A stretch of DNA of 47,368 bases, taken from Candidatus Desulfofervidaceae bacterium (GTDB lineage Bacteria > Desulfobacterota > Desulfofervidia > Desulfofervidales > Desulfofervidaceae). Below are positions 1 to 8,956 of this stretch, piece after piece. The notes under the pieces are model-generated. The model was not told where the DNA came from. It worked only from the letters and a program-made list of their open reading frames with translations, and did not search any database. Position numbers and translations under genes: made by a program. The stretch lies in assembly GCA_027064585.1 (NCBI GenBank), contig JAMOPI010000017.1:1-47368 (forward strand), given 5' to 3'. Position 1 is the stretch's first letter. Every line of letters starts with the position of its first letter.

Positions 1-2101
1 CCTTTTTAAAGACATCCTTAAGCATCTCCTCTGCCTTTTTTTCTATATCCAGAAATACCTGATACACTCCTAGCCATTCTTCCTTTTCTTGTTCTATCTC
101 TTTTAGCCTCTGCTCAACCAGGTAAAGACGATTCAACAAGGCAGATTCAGGCATAGAAATGCGCTTTTTTAACTGCCGTAATTCTCCTTCTAACTGGTTA
201 AGTTTATCAGACACGGTCTTTAAATCCTGCCGTAAGGCCTTTACCTTTGTTTTTATCTCTGTTTCTTCTGGCAATCTTTCTGGCACATCTTCTAGAAGCA
301 AAAGTTCCTTTTTTAAGGCCGAAATTTCACTTCCTATATCCTTAATTTCACTTTCTTCAAGGGATGTCCGCAGGGCATTTATTTGGGCCATAAGCTCCTT
401 TTTTTCCTGCCATTTGGCCTGATAGATGCTTATGGCCTCTACTCCTACCCTTTGTAATATTCTTGAAATTTCTGCCTTTTTCTCTTCCAACATTTGGGTA
501 AGTCTTTCTTTTTCAGTCTGCAGATGTTCTTTTTTCTCTTTAAGGACCTCTAGCGTTTGCTTTATCACCCTTAAGCCTTCTTCCTTTTGTTGCCACTGCT
601 GTCTTAGTCTTTCAAGTCCTTTATTTAGCTCTTCCTTTTCTTTTAAGGCCTGGGTATACGCCTCTTCATCTCTTACCCCTGCCTCTTGATACATTTGACG
701 CAAGCGTTGTGCACATGTCTCTAATTGTTGGGCTATTTGCGCCAATTCTTTTTCCTCTTCGGCCAAGATAAGATTTTTTTGTTCGTACTCTGTTTGTTTT
801 TGTGCCTCTAGCATTCTAAGTTTATTAAGCTCTTTTTTCCCCTGCCACCACTTATACCCCCCAAATCCTACCCCCAGGACAGAAACAGGTATCACCCACA
901 AGATAGGCTTAAAGTATATTCCTAAAATACCCAAACCAAGTCCTAGGATAAGACAGAGGGAAAAAAGGTTTTTTGCCCTTTTATTTTCTTTTTTTCTCCG
1001 TTTAATCTCTTCTTTTAGGTCTTCAGTTTCGGCCTTAAGCTTGGTATATGCCGTTTTATATGCCTTACATTTATCTTCTATCTGGATCTTTCTCTTTTTT
1101 AAATAGTCCTGCTCTTTAAGTAGCCCTTTAAGAATTTCCCATCTTTCTATCGTAATGTGCCCATAGGCTTGAAGTTTTATCTTTTCTCTTTCCCAAGAAA
1201 GCTTGAGTTTGGTAATAAGCGATTCCAATCCAGCCATCTTTTCTTTTTTTTCTTCTATTTCTCTTAACACCTCTTTTAACTGTTGCTGCACGGCCTCTAT
1301 CTTTTGTCCTATCCTTTGTACCTGTTCTTGCAGGAGGTTCAATTGCCCTGCCTCTTCTTCTTTAAATTCCTTAAGGACGGCCAGTTCTTTTTCTAGCTGT
1401 TTTAACCGGTGCCTTTGAGTATCCAATTCCTCACACCGCCTCAGCCGTTCTAACAAACTACGCTTTTTTAAGACCTTCTCTAAAAGCTTCTCCTTTTCCT
1501 CCCATTGGGCAAGGACATTTTTTAACTCTTCTTCGGTCTGAAAGAGCCTTTTTTTCTCTTCTTCTAAATGTCTGATTTCCAGATAAATTTCCTTTTGTTC
1601 TTCCAAAGCAACCTTTTCCTGCTCCAGCCCTTCTTTTTCTTCTAGCAATTTGCCCTTACTTCTGATGTTTTTCTCACCAATCTGTCGCAATTCCTTTCCG
1701 ATAAATTCCTTTATTCTTTCTTTGGCAAGACCTAAGGCAGAGGCATCCAAAAGCTTTGCCTTTAAGTGGGATAAAAATTGAGAGCGTCTTTCAAATTCAA
1801 GTTCACCGGTGCGGACAAAAAAGATGTTTTCAAAAAGAAAAAGAGACATATCCATTATAGCTGGTTTCCCGTTTTTAATGTTTATTTCCTTCCCATCAGG
1901 AAGGACTAATACTACCTCTGCCTGAACCTTTTTATCTAGACGAGCCTTGGAAGTACCAAACAAGGCCAAGGTAATGCTACTCAAAAGGGTTGTCTTGCCG
2001 GCTTCATTTGGTCCATAGATAAGATTAAGACCAGGGGCAAAATAAAATGTAGAGTCAGAAAAACTGGGATAATGGCAGAGTCTAATGCTCTTTATACGCA
2101 T
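1..2101 (-). CDS. SbcC/YhaN-like AAA ATPase with membrane-anchored coiled coil (3' end outside window)
   Basis: Reading from an ATG at 2101 the frame stays open to the window edge, so at least 700 residues are seen and the C-terminal ATPase half is missing. The N-terminus has a Walker A P-loop (GPNEAGKTT, about residue 31). The rest is mostly charged coiled coil rich in Glu, Lys and Gln. At about residues 375-415 two hydrophobic stretches sit inside the coiled coil, which suggests a membrane hairpin as in Bacillus YhaN rather than soluble SbcC. The start overlaps the end of the upstream nuclease gene by 20 nt, so the two are translationally coupled. Expected role: ATP-driven partner of the nuclease in DNA end processing at the membrane (inference from the YhaO/YhaN family). 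Confidence 0.8.
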   Translation of the reverse strand, partial: MRIKSIRLCHYPSFSDSTFYFAPGLNLIYGPNEAGKTTLLSSITLALFGTSKARLDKKVQAEVVLVLPDGKEINIKNGKPAIMDMSLFLFENIFFVRTGELEFERRSQFLSHLKAKLLDASALGLAKERIKEFIGKELRQIGEKNIRSKGKLLEEKEGLEQEKVALEEQKEIYLEIRHLEEEKKRLFQTEEELKNVLAQWEEKEKLLEKVLKKRSLLERLRRCEELDTQRHRLKQLEKELAVLKEFKEEEAGQLNLLQEQVQRIGQKIEAVQQQLKEVLREIEEKKEKMAGLESLITKLKLSWEREKIKLQAYGHITIERWEILKGLLKEQDYLKKRKIQIEDKCKAYKTAYTKLKAETEDLKEEIKRRKKENKRAKNLFSLCLILGLGLGILGIYFKPILWVIPVSVLGVGFGGYKWWQGKKELNKLRMLEAQKQTEYEQKNLILAEEEKELAQIAQQLETCAQRLRQMYQEAGVRDEEAYTQALKEKEELNKGLERLRQQWQQKEEGLRVIKQTLEVLKEKKEHLQTEKERLTQMLEEKKAEISRILQRVGVEAISIYQAKWQEKKELMAQINALRTSLEESEIKDIGSEISALKKELLLLEDVPERLPEETEIKTKVKALRQDLKTVSDKLNQLEGELRQLKKRISMPESALLNRLYLVEQRLKEIEQEKEEWLGVYQVFLDIEKKAEEMLKDVFKK

Positions 2102-3161
2102 CTTGACATTGCCTTAAAAGTCCAATTCCCCGATAAAATACTCGCCACCAGTAATCTTTATCTGGGCTTTTTTTCCCACGCTGTCGGCAACTTTCCAGAA
2201 ATTGCTTGGCAAGTGTATTCTCTTCAATCCAGCCTAAATCTACTGTTTCATCCTGCCAAAAGACCTTAATCTGTCTTTTTTCCAAAAAGGCACTCACCTG
2301 AGACTGCCAGTGCTGACAACGCACAGTTTCAGCCATCCCCCTTAAAGTTAACCGCAAAAAACACGGGCCTAAATGGGCAGAAAGCTCCTCTATCTTTGCC
2401 CAAAGGGCATCTAATCCTTGAGGACCTATCTGTAATATCCTTTCTGCATAAAAACGCTGGCAACCAATAGGAATGGAAGTTACCTTTAGTTTCTCTCCAC
2501 ACTCCACTAAAAATACGCAGCGTTTTTCTTTTTCTTTAAAAGAAAGTGGCTCTATGCTCCCAGGATAGACACATTGGGTATTCCCAACCTGCCAGTGTTT
2601 GGCGTTATGATAGTGCCCTAAGGCAAAGTAATCAAAATTAAGGGCCATGATATCTTCTCTTGTAAGGGGAAGATGAATGGCCTGGCTGTCTCCTAGATCA
2701 GCAAATATTTCTGGCAAGGCCACATAACTAGCATGGGCGGCTCCGATTTGATAACGGGCCTTTACTTCCTTTTTCATTTTCACCAAATCTTGACCGGTCC
2801 AGTTAGATGCAAAGGGAAAAAGATGAAAGGCCACCTCAGAAATAAAATAAACATCGTATTGGTAAAAAACCTTAAGTCCTGCCTTTTCTAGGCCAGCTAA
2901 GGCATTACCCTGTCTTAAATCATGATTACCAGGAATAATGAGAACTTCTGTCCCCTGTTCTATTACAGGCTGTAAAGAACAGCAAAAAGTCTTTTTTAAC
3001 TCTACATCCGCTTCTCCATTATCAAATACATCTCCTGTAATCAAAAATACCTCTGGTCGTTCTTCCAAAGCAATATCTACAACCTTTTTCCACTGTCGCC
3101 AGATGTCTTCTTCTCGTCCCTTACGCCCAAGGTGAAGATCAGAAACATGCAAAAAGCGCAT
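2082..3161 (-). CDS. SbcD/YhaO-like DNA repair exonuclease (metallophosphoesterase)
   Basis: A 359-residue calcineurin-like metallophosphoesterase of the SbcD/Mre11/YhaO group. The di-metal motifs are visible in order: SDLHLG at residues 7-12, GDVFDNG near 43, GNHD near 98 and GHYH near 182. These ligate the Mn ions of the nuclease. The C-terminal part is a capping/partner-binding region with little recognisable motif. It is about the length of YhaO and shorter than many SbcD proteins, and it is coupled to the ATPase gene downstream. The product is expected to resect or clear DNA ends and hairpins with that ATPase. Confidence 0.88.
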   Translation of the reverse strand: MRFLHVSDLHLGRKGREEDIWRQWKKVVDIALEERPEVFLITGDVFDNGEADVELKKTFCCSLQPVIEQGTEVLIIPGNHDLRQGNALAGLEKAGLKVFYQYDVYFISEVAFHLFPFASNWTGQDLVKMKKEVKARYQIGAAHASYVALPEIFADLGDSQAIHLPLTREDIMALNFDYFALGHYHNAKHWQVGNTQCVYPGSIEPLSFKEKEKRCVFLVECGEKLKVTSIPIGCQRFYAERILQIGPQGLDALWAKIEELSAHLGPCFLRLTLRGMAETVRCQHWQSQVSAFLEKRQIKVFWQDETVDLGWIEENTLAKQFLESCRQRGKKSPDKDYWWRVFYRGIGLLRQCQDAYKEH

Positions 3162-3203
3162 AAGATAAATGTAACAAACTCATCTAAGGGAAACAAGATG
3201 GTT

Positions 3204-3965
3204 TCATTTAATTTTTCCAAATGCTCCTAAAAAGCCTTCTTTATCCTGCTTAAAAACAATCTCTTTTAGGGCCTCTATTTCTTTTAAAAAAACAGGTAAG
3301 ACCTCTTCTTTATAAAAAACATTATCAAATTGCATATTGGCATATATCTCTGCATTTTGTGAAGCCATTTTTAAAAGTCGCTCCCATAAGGGACGAAAGG
3401 TAGGAGTGGCATAGCGAATTAAAGTTTCAGATGAAAAAGGAAGCCTTTTTAAAGTAAGACCAAAGGAAAGGAGGATAAAATGCGTTAAGGCCTGAATAAC
3501 AGCCATAATTTTATCATGCTCCTCTGGTGTTGTAACCTCCAAATGGGCTTCTTTAAATACCTCCTTTACCCAAGGTAACCATTTATCTCCCCGGGCTGGA
3601 CAGAGGACAATCGTCTGCCCTTTTAAATCTTTTACCCCTGGGCCAAAAAGGGGATGGGTACCTATGACTTCGGCCTGACTAAATTTTAACATGGCCTCTA
3701 CCGGGGCCTTCTTTAAGGAAGTAACATCCATAAATAAGGCCTCTTTGCGCACATAAGCCCCTACTTCCTTTATAACGTCCACCGTGATACTTATAGGCAC
3801 AGAAACAATAACTACATCACTTTTTTGGCCTAAAGCCTGATTGGTCAAAGCAGTATGTCGTCCAGACACAAGCACCTCATAGCCCTTTTTTTCAAAGAAG
3901 GCCTTAAACCACTGGCCCATCCGGCCTGTTCCACCAATGATACCGATTGTCTTTGGAATTTTCAT
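3204..3965 (-). CDS. tyrA: Prephenate dehydrogenase
   Basis: A 253-residue NAD(P)-dependent dehydrogenase that oxidatively decarboxylates prephenate to 4-hydroxyphenylpyruvate in tyrosine synthesis. The N-terminus is a Rossmann fold with the glycine motif [10 protein letters not shown] (residues 8-17). The family motif GTHPLFGP, containing the catalytic His, lies near residue 142. There is no chorismate mutase domain and no ACT domain, so this is a minimal monofunctional enzyme. Its ATG overlaps the aroC stop by 4 nt (ATGA), so it is translationally coupled to chorismate synthase, two steps earlier in the pathway. An arogenate-specific dehydrogenase cannot be ruled out. Confidence 0.86.
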   Translation of the reverse strand: MKIPKTIGIIGGTGRMGQWFKAFFEKKGYEVLVSGRHTALTNQALGQKSDVVIVSVPISITVDVIKEVGAYVRKEALFMDVTSLKKAPVEAMLKFSQAEVIGTHPLFGPGVKDLKGQTIVLCPARGDKWLPWVKEVFKEAHLEVTTPEEHDKIMAVIQALTHFILLSFGLTLKRLPFSSETLIRYATPTFRPLWERLLKMASQNAEIYANMQFDNVFYKEEVLPVFLKEIEALKEIVFKQDKEGFLGAFGKIK

Positions 3966-5011
3966 GCAATTGCCCTCTGTCTTAACAGATGATCGGCCAA
4001 AACCAACCTGACCATAGCAGCACAGACAGGTACAATCCTAGGAATGGCAGCAATATCATGTCTGCCTTTTACCGAAATGGTGGTTGGATTACCATTTTTA
4101 GTAATTGTGCGTTGTTCCTTCTCAATGGAAGGAATAGGTTTTATTGCTGCCCTGATGATAATTTCCTCACCATTGGAAATCCCAGCCAGAATACCGCCAG
4201 CGTTATTGGTAACAAATCCTTCTGGCGTAAGCTCATCGTTACATTCAGAGCCAAGCATATCTGCCACCTTAAAGCCAGCCCCTATTTCTACCCCCTTGAC
4301 CGCACCAATAGACATTAAGGCCTTAGCCAGGTCGGCATCAAGTTTATCAAATACAGGTTCACCCAGCCCTGGCGGGCAGTTTCTAACCCGCACTTCCACA
4401 ATCCCTCCTAAGGAATTTCCCTGTTTTCTTACCTCTACAATTCGCTCTTCCATCCTTTGATATGCTTCTTTATCACAACAAAAGAGAAAATTTTTTTCAA
4501 TAAAATCCAAGTCACACTCCTTGGCATAAATACCTCCAAGGGCCACTGTATAGGCATAGACCTTAATTCCGACCGTATCTAGCACCTTCTGCGCCACGGC
4601 CCCAGCAGCCACCCTGGCCACAGTTTCTCGACCAGAAGAACGCCCTCCCCCACGCCAATCCCGAATGCCGTATTTATGCCAATAGGTAAAGTCTCCATGG
4701 CCAGGCCGAAATATGTCTTTAATTGTCTCATACTTGCTGCTATCTACATCTCGGTTGTAAACAATCAGGGCAATAGGAGTACCTGTGGTTTGTCCTTCAA
4801 ATACGCCTGAGAGGATTTCCACCTTATCTGGCTCCTTGCGAGGTGTAGTCAACCGGCGACCAGGACGACGTTTGTCCAGTTCTTTTTGAATATCTGCTGC
4901 TGTCAATGGTAACCGCGGTGGACAACCATCAATGATTACACCCAAGGCCACTCCATGGGATTCCCCAAAGGTCGTTACCCGAAAGGTCTGTCCAAATGTA
5001 TTACCTGGCAT
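3962..5011 (-). CDS. aroC: Chorismate synthase
   Basis: A 349-residue chorismate synthase, which converts 5-enolpyruvylshikimate 3-phosphate to chorismate using reduced FMN. The conserved N-terminus ([18 protein letters not shown]) contains the first active-site His. The motifs [14 protein letters not shown] and [18 protein letters not shown] follow near residues 103 and 121, and the C-terminal GRHD motif is present near 316. Length is normal for the family. An AGGAGG ribosome site precedes the ATG. It is the first gene of a unit continuing into tyrA, with a candidate sigma-70 promoter about 65 nt upstream. Confidence 0.97.
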   Translation of the reverse strand: MPGNTFGQTFRVTTFGESHGVALGVIIDGCPPRLPLTAADIQKELDKRRPGRRLTTPRKEPDKVEILSGVFEGQTTGTPIALIVYNRDVDSSKYETIKDIFRPGHGDFTYWHKYGIRDWRGGGRSSGRETVARVAAGAVAQKVLDTVGIKVYAYTVALGGIYAKECDLDFIEKNFLFCCDKEAYQRMEERIVEVRKQGNSLGGIVEVRVRNCPPGLGEPVFDKLDADLAKALMSIGAVKGVEIGAGFKVADMLGSECNDELTPEGFVTNNAGGILAGISNGEEIIIRAAIKPIPSIEKEQRTITKNGNPTTISVKGRHDIAAIPRIVPVCAAMVRLVLADHLLRQRAIA

Positions 5012-5070
5012 TCAAGCCTCCTAAAACCCACTAAACTTTATAAACACAACTCATACATAAACAATGCATT

Positions 5071-5099
5071 AATGTAATGGGTTTAAACACAAGTGTCAA
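5071..5099 (-). promoter_or_regulatory. Candidate sigma-70 promoter for aroC-tyrA
   Basis: On the minus strand TTGACA (5094-5099) is followed after exactly 17 nt by TACATT (5071-5076). This gives a leader of about 50 nt before the aroC ATG at 5011. It is read from sequence only; the -35 is perfect and the -10 matches four of six positions. Confidence 0.5.
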
Positions 5100-5106
5100 T
5101 GGAGCA

Positions 5107-5381
5107 ATGAGGCTGTTTGAAAATCAAACATTGATCCAAATTTCTCTTCCCTCCTTACTTAAAGGAAATTATACGCCAAGGCCTCGTTAGGTGGTCAAGA
5201 GGCTACGCTCGCTTCGCTCGCTCTGACTTGTGCCTAAAGCTGCAGACTGCGCCCTGCGGGCCTGGCCTTGACCGCGCTAAGCGAGCGGAGGCGCTATAAT
5301 TACGATTGGGCCTTGGAAGGAAAAAGTCTCCACAAATTATATAGAATCATGCGGCTAACTATATTTTTCAAACAGCCTCAT
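5107..5381 (+). repeat. Structured intergenic repeat, copy A (MITE-like, 275 bp)
   Basis: One of five related elements in the window. The ends are a perfect 17-bp inverted repeat (ATGAGGCTGTTTGAAAA at 5107-5123 and its complement at 5365-5381), which resembles insertion-sequence termini. The GC-rich core holds inverted arms: TTATACGCC against GGCGCTATAA, and GTGGTCAAG against CTTGACCGC. Between them lie REP-like runs of CGCTCGCTTCGCTCGCT. Compared with copy B it lacks the internal segment carrying CCGCGATTG. It encodes no credible protein. The 5012-5454 gap otherwise holds only the aroC promoter region and about 70 featureless bases. Confidence 0.85.
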
Positions 5382-5454
5382 GGTAAAGAGATTATCCCAT
5401 CAAGGAAGAACAAAATAGACAAACCCAACCTGGCGGGCAGGGCAAAAGGGTGAA

Positions 5455-6102
5455 TTAATAAAACTTAACATCCTTTCCATTTACTACTTCCATGGTTTCA
5501 TCTCCCATGCACATAATAAGAATGCCTTTTTTACTGGCATACTGCACAATACTTTCGTCCACATAAAGGCTCGCCAGAATGCCAACGAGCTTCTTTTCTT
5601 TATATTCAGGGAAAAATGTTCTAAACTCTTCAAGCATCTCTATCATCTCATCCACATGCGCGGTCTTTAATTTGGTTTTGGTTTCATTTATCAACACATA
5701 GTCACCGCAGACAACAATGACATCATATTCTCTGTTTTCAGACCCTTTTCTTTTTTTAATCCTCACTCCCCAAAAGTCTGGTTTCTCACACCCAAAAAGT
5801 TCCTTTGCCACTCTTGGCATGTTTGGAGCAACCATATCCTCTGCCAAGGTGCCCATTTTGTTTGAAACTTCTCCGATCCGCCGATTTAACTGTTTAAGTT
5901 CCCACCGCACCTCATCCTTAAATGTTCTCATTTCATTTTTAAATGCTAACATTTCATTTTTAAATGCCTTCATTTCATTTTTAAACTCCCGCATTTCCCT
6001 GCTGAGACGGGCCAATTCCATTTCGGTTTTCATACCCTGATAAGCCAGTTCCATCAGGGCTTGTTCCAACTCACTCAATTTTTGCGCCGTAGCTTCAGAC
6101 AT
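5455..6102 (-). CDS. Coiled-coil protein with PD-(D/E)XK nuclease-like C-terminus (DUF3782-like)
   Basis: A 215-residue protein. Residues about 5-85 form a coiled coil containing four near-identical 7-residue units (REFKNEM, KAFKNEM, LAFKNEM, RTFKDEV), visible in DNA as 21-nt repeats. The C-terminal half has EYDVIVVCGDYVLINETKTK spaced like the D...(D/E)XK signature of restriction-endonuclease-like folds. Proteins with this layout (DUF3782-type) are frequent in thermophiles and often multicopy; their function is unknown. A second member lies at 43119-43907. Whether it cuts DNA is not known, and the ETK triad is a loose match. Confidence 0.65.
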   Translation of the reverse strand: MSEATAQKLSELEQALMELAYQGMKTEMELARLSREMREFKNEMKAFKNEMLAFKNEMRTFKDEVRWELKQLNRRIGEVSNKMGTLAEDMVAPNMPRVAKELFGCEKPDFWGVRIKKRKGSENREYDVIVVCGDYVLINETKTKLKTAHVDEMIEMLEEFRTFFPEYKEKKLVGILASLYVDESIVQYASKKGILIMCMGDETMEVVNGKDVKFY

Positions 6103-6187
6103 TTTTCCCTCCAGCGCTTTTACCTTAAACTATTACATTTCTTAGGCAGTGTCAATTCCAATCAGACAACCCTATGTAAAGGCCAAT

Positions 6188-7108
6188 CTAAAAGGATAAT
6201 TCTAAGCTGCCAATAAGTTCATGGATGTCTTTTAGCTGACAATCCTCAAGATAATGCCTAATACCAGCAATTACCTCTATGGCCGTTTGCGGGTTGACAA
6301 AGTTGGCTGTACCAATCTGAATGGCCTTGGCGCCAGTAATAAGAAATTCAAGGGCATCTTCGGCACAAGTAATGCCTCCTATGCCAATGACAGGTATATC
6401 CAAGGCCTTTACTACTTCCCACACCAGTTTTAAGGCGATAGGCTTAAGGCAGGGGCCAGAAAGTCCTCCAGTAACGTTGCCCAGTTTAGGTCGGCGGGTA
6501 TGGATATCCACGGCCATGGCCGGAATGGTATTGATCATGGATACCCCATCTGCCCCAGCTTCCATTACTGCCTTGGCAATGGCTACGATGTCTGTTACCT
6601 GTGGGGATAATTTGACAAATACAGGCAAATGGGTATGTTCACATACACTTTTGGTAATCAGGGCTGCCGTCTGGGGATCGGTACCAAAAAGCCGTCCCCC
6701 TTCTTTAATATTGGGACAGGAGATGTTTACCTCTATGGCGTCTATGCCAGTAGGGCTAAGAATTTCAGCCAGTTGGGCATATTCTTCTGGAGAATAGCCG
6801 AAGATGTTGACGATAATCTTGGCTTTAAACTGCTTTAAAAAGGGTAGCTTTTCCTTGATAAACCGCTCTACTCCTATGTTTTCAAGGCCAATGGCATTGA
6901 TAAGACCACAAGGTACCTCCACTAGGCGTGGCGGGGGATTGCCAACCTTTGGTTTTAAAGAAAGCCCTTTGACGACAATACCTCCCAGTTGGTTTAGATC
7001 CACAAGCTGGGTATATTCCTCACCATAGCCAAAGGTGCCAGAGGCGACCATAACAGGATTTTGTAAAACAAGCCTTCCTAGTTTGACCTGCAGATTTACT
7101 TCTCCCAT
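6188..7108 (-). CDS. pyrD: Dihydroorotate dehydrogenase, class 1B catalytic subunit
   Basis: A 306-residue FMN-dependent TIM-barrel enzyme that oxidises dihydroorotate to orotate in pyrimidine synthesis. It has the N-terminal signature NPVMVASGTFGYG, the substrate and active-site segment NISCPNIKEGG with the class 1 catalytic Cys, and the C-terminal FMN-phosphate motif GIGGI. The pyrK gene immediately upstream, overlapping by 13 nt, marks it as the NAD-linked 1B type, a heterotetramer of PyrD2 and PyrK2. A GAGGAA ribosome site lies within the pyrK end. It is cytoplasmic. Confidence 0.95.
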   Translation of the reverse strand: MGEVNLQVKLGRLVLQNPVMVASGTFGYGEEYTQLVDLNQLGGIVVKGLSLKPKVGNPPPRLVEVPCGLINAIGLENIGVERFIKEKLPFLKQFKAKIIVNIFGYSPEEYAQLAEILSPTGIDAIEVNISCPNIKEGGRLFGTDPQTAALITKSVCEHTHLPVFVKLSPQVTDIVAIAKAVMEAGADGVSMINTIPAMAVDIHTRRPKLGNVTGGLSGPCLKPIALKLVWEVVKALDIPVIGIGGITCAEDALEFLITGAKAIQIGTANFVNPQTAIEVIAGIRHYLEDCQLKDIHELIGSLELSF

Positions 7109-7875
7109 TTTATTTCCTCGGCGTTAAAGACCGGTCCATCTTGACAGACCTTTTTATATCCACTTGTTGTCTCCACCACGCATCCCAGACACGCCCCCAC
7201 ACCACAAGCCATGTGGGCCTCTAAAGAGACTTGGAGGGGAATGTTTTCTTTTTTTGTCCAGGCATAAAGGGCCCTTAACATCGGCATAGGTCCACAGGCA
7301 TAGATAACTTGTGGCCGCTCTTGCTGAGACAAATGTTCTACCCCTTCTGTAACTAGCCCCTGATAACCCAGGCTACCATCTTCGGTATAAATGGTAAGAT
7401 TGTCTAAATGTTGTTTTAAAAAGGCAATTAGCTCCTGCGCAACGCGGTAGCGCAATCCCCAAAGGAGCTGAAAAGAAATGTTCTTTTGGCTTAATTGCTT
7501 AGCTAAAAAAAATAAAGGGGCAATTCCAGTCCCACCGGCCACTAACCAGTGGGGAGAACCTGAAATAAACGTAAATCCCTGTCCTAATGGTCCAAGGATA
7601 TTTACTTCTTGTCCTGCCCGCCACTGAGTCATTAGGTGCGTGCCTTTACCTATTACTTTATATAGCAAAGAGATGGTTTTTCCCTCTTGCCAAAAGATAG
7701 AAAAGGGCCGGCGCAAAAGGGGATCTAGCTGGGTTCCGATTCTCAGCATTATAAACTGGCCTGGCTTAACCTGAGCCGCAATCTCAGGAGAAAGGAAGGT
7801 AAGTAGGTGGAAATGCTCTGCTTGAGGAATAATAAAGTGTCTGTGTTCAATTACCCTCGCCGTTTCTAGAATCAC
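7096..7875 (-). CDS. pyrK: Dihydroorotate dehydrogenase electron-transfer subunit
   Basis: A 259-residue ferredoxin-reductase-like protein that passes electrons from PyrD to NAD+. An FAD-binding barrel contains RRPFSI (about residues 55-60). A nucleotide-binding domain with VAGGTGIAPL follows near residue 112. The C-terminal 2Fe-2S site reads CGVGACLGCVV with a fourth Cys in the VCQDGPVF segment. The start is a GTG at 7875 with an AAGGAG ribosome site seven bases before it, inside the end of the upstream YfiH gene (29-nt overlap). It works as a complex with PyrD. Confidence 0.93.
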   Translation of the reverse strand: MILETARVIEHRHFIIPQAEHFHLLTFLSPEIAAQVKPGQFIMLRIGTQLDPLLRRPFSIFWQEGKTISLLYKVIGKGTHLMTQWRAGQEVNILGPLGQGFTFISGSPHWLVAGGTGIAPLFFLAKQLSQKNISFQLLWGLRYRVAQELIAFLKQHLDNLTIYTEDGSLGYQGLVTEGVEHLSQQERPQVIYACGPMPMLRALYAWTKKENIPLQVSLEAHMACGVGACLGCVVETTSGYKKVCQDGPVFNAEEIKWEK

Positions 7876-8635
7876 CTTCGTCTCCTTTAAGCATAATTAT
7901 AGCGCCAAACCGTCCGGTCTTTTTGCCATCACGACGGTAGGAAAAAAAGCGCTTATCACAGACCGTGCAAATCCGTGCCACCTCAATTTGGTGTTCAGGT
8001 ATGCCTGCTTCTTGTAATTGCATGCAAGAAATGGCCCACCAGTCAAAATAACTATTTTTTGTTTTATATCGCCAAAATGTCTTCGGCAATAAGGTTTGAT
8101 AATCACGAAATTCTGCGCAACAAGGGCCAAGAGAAGGGCTAATACCTGCCCAGATGTTCTTTGGTTCAGATCCAAATTCCCTTTGCATGGTTTTTACCGT
8201 TTCCCCAATCACATTGACTACATTTCCTCGCCAGCCACAGTGAATAGCGGCAATGACCTTCTTTTTAGGATCACAAAGTAAAATGCCCTGACAGTCGGCT
8301 AGTTTTACCAAAAGGGCAATGCTTGGCTGGTTGGTAACCAGGGCATCAAAGCCTGTGTAGGAAGAAGTAGGTCGTTCATTTTTTATGACTAAAACCTTTT
8401 TATCGTGCACCTGATGTGTCCAGACAAGCCATCTAGCCTTGAAATAATTTTTAACCTTTTCTAAATTTTTACTTACATTTTCCGCTATATCCCCTACCGT
8501 GTAGCTTAAGTTTAAACTAGCATAAGCCTCCTGACTATATCCCCCTTCGCGGGTAAAAATGGCGTGTTTTAAAAAGGGGAATTGGGAAAAATTGCTAAAC
8601 GCAAAAAATGGCAGATTTCCTCTAATAAAAGGCAT
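7847..8635 (-). CDS. YfiH/LACC1-family (multicopper-polyphenol-oxidase-like) purine nucleoside phosphorylase
   Basis: With a start at the ATG at 8635 this is a 262-residue YfiH/PgeF/DUF152-family protein. The zinc-binding signature residues are present: AIHCGWRG with the first His and the nearby KLADCQG, and the later GPCC. Family members studied elsewhere cleave purine nucleosides, and the older name laccase-domain protein is misleading. The frame stays open upstream through the tRNA-Val gene, so a longer start at 8740 is possible on paper. Residues encoded there are just translated tRNA and should not be annotated. No strong ribosome site is visible before 8635. Confidence 0.85.
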   Translation of the reverse strand: MPFIRGNLPFFAFSNFSQFPFLKHAIFTREGGYSQEAYASLNLSYTVGDIAENVSKNLEKVKNYFKARWLVWTHQVHDKKVLVIKNERPTSSYTGFDALVTNQPSIALLVKLADCQGILLCDPKKKVIAAIHCGWRGNVVNVIGETVKTMQREFGSEPKNIWAGISPSLGPCCAEFRDYQTLLPKTFWRYKTKNSYFDWWAISCMQLQEAGIPEHQIEVARICTVCDKRFFSYRRDGKKTGRFGAIIMLKGDEGDSRNGEGN

Positions 8636-8657
8636 ATACCAAAAAGGAATAAAAAAA

Positions 8658-8733
8658 TGGTGGGCGGTGCTGGATTCGAACCAGCGACTTCCACCGTGTG
8701 AGGATGGCACTCTAACCGCTGAGTTAACCGCCC
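8658..8733 (-). tRNA. tRNA-Val(CAC)
   Basis: The cloverleaf reads cleanly on the minus strand. The acceptor pairs GGGCGGT with ACCGCCC. The D stem is ACTC/GAGT and the anticodon stem CCATC/GGTGG has a CTCACAC loop, giving anticodon CAC (codon GUG, valine). The variable loop is 5 nt and the T arm is GCTGG-TTCGAAT-CCAGC. The discriminator is A and the CCA end is encoded (8658-8660). A run of seven Ts follows at once and could end transcription, yet the yfiH ATG begins only 22 nt downstream. Confidence 0.96.
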
Positions 8734-8742
8734 ACTGCATTT

Positions 8743-8771
8743 AAAATAGCAAATTTATTCTTGTTTGGCAA
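8743..8771 (-). promoter_or_regulatory. Candidate promoter of tRNA-Val
   Basis: On the minus strand TTGCCA (8766-8771) and TATTTT (8743-8748) are separated by exactly 17 nt. This places the transcription start a few bases before the mature tRNA 5' end at 8733. Confidence 0.5.
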
Positions 8772-8894
8772 GGGGGTTACAAGACATGAGTTATTAGGAA
8801 TGGTAGAAGAGGTATATCTTACGCCTTCCCTAGAGAGATGAGTTTGAGTGTTCTTAAGTGCTCAGGAAGTTGTAAAAAATAGAAGGTAGAGGGC

Positions 8895-8923
8895 TTGACA
8901 GCCTTAAGAAGAGATGAGATATT
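8895..8923 (+). promoter_or_regulatory. Candidate promoter for small secreted protein
   Basis: TTGACA (8895-8900), a 17-nt spacer and GATATT (8918-8923) lie about 33 nt before the ATG at 8957. The -35 is a consensus match; the -10 matches four of six positions. Confidence 0.45.
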
Positions 8924-8956
8924 TGGTAATAGGTATAGGCATTTATGGAGGTTAAA

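Noticed and set aside
4044-4460. A 138-residue plus-strand open frame opposite aroC
   Set aside because: It is antisense to strongly conserved chorismate synthase codons and has no ribosome site; the same holds for 6321-6797 opposite pyrD.
5107-5381. A complete insertion sequence
   Set aside because: The termini look IS-like but the 275 bp between them has no room for a transposase.
5268-5453. A small plus-strand gene in repeat copy A
   Set aside because: It is mostly repeat sequence with palindromic core translated by chance; the other copies do not keep the frame.
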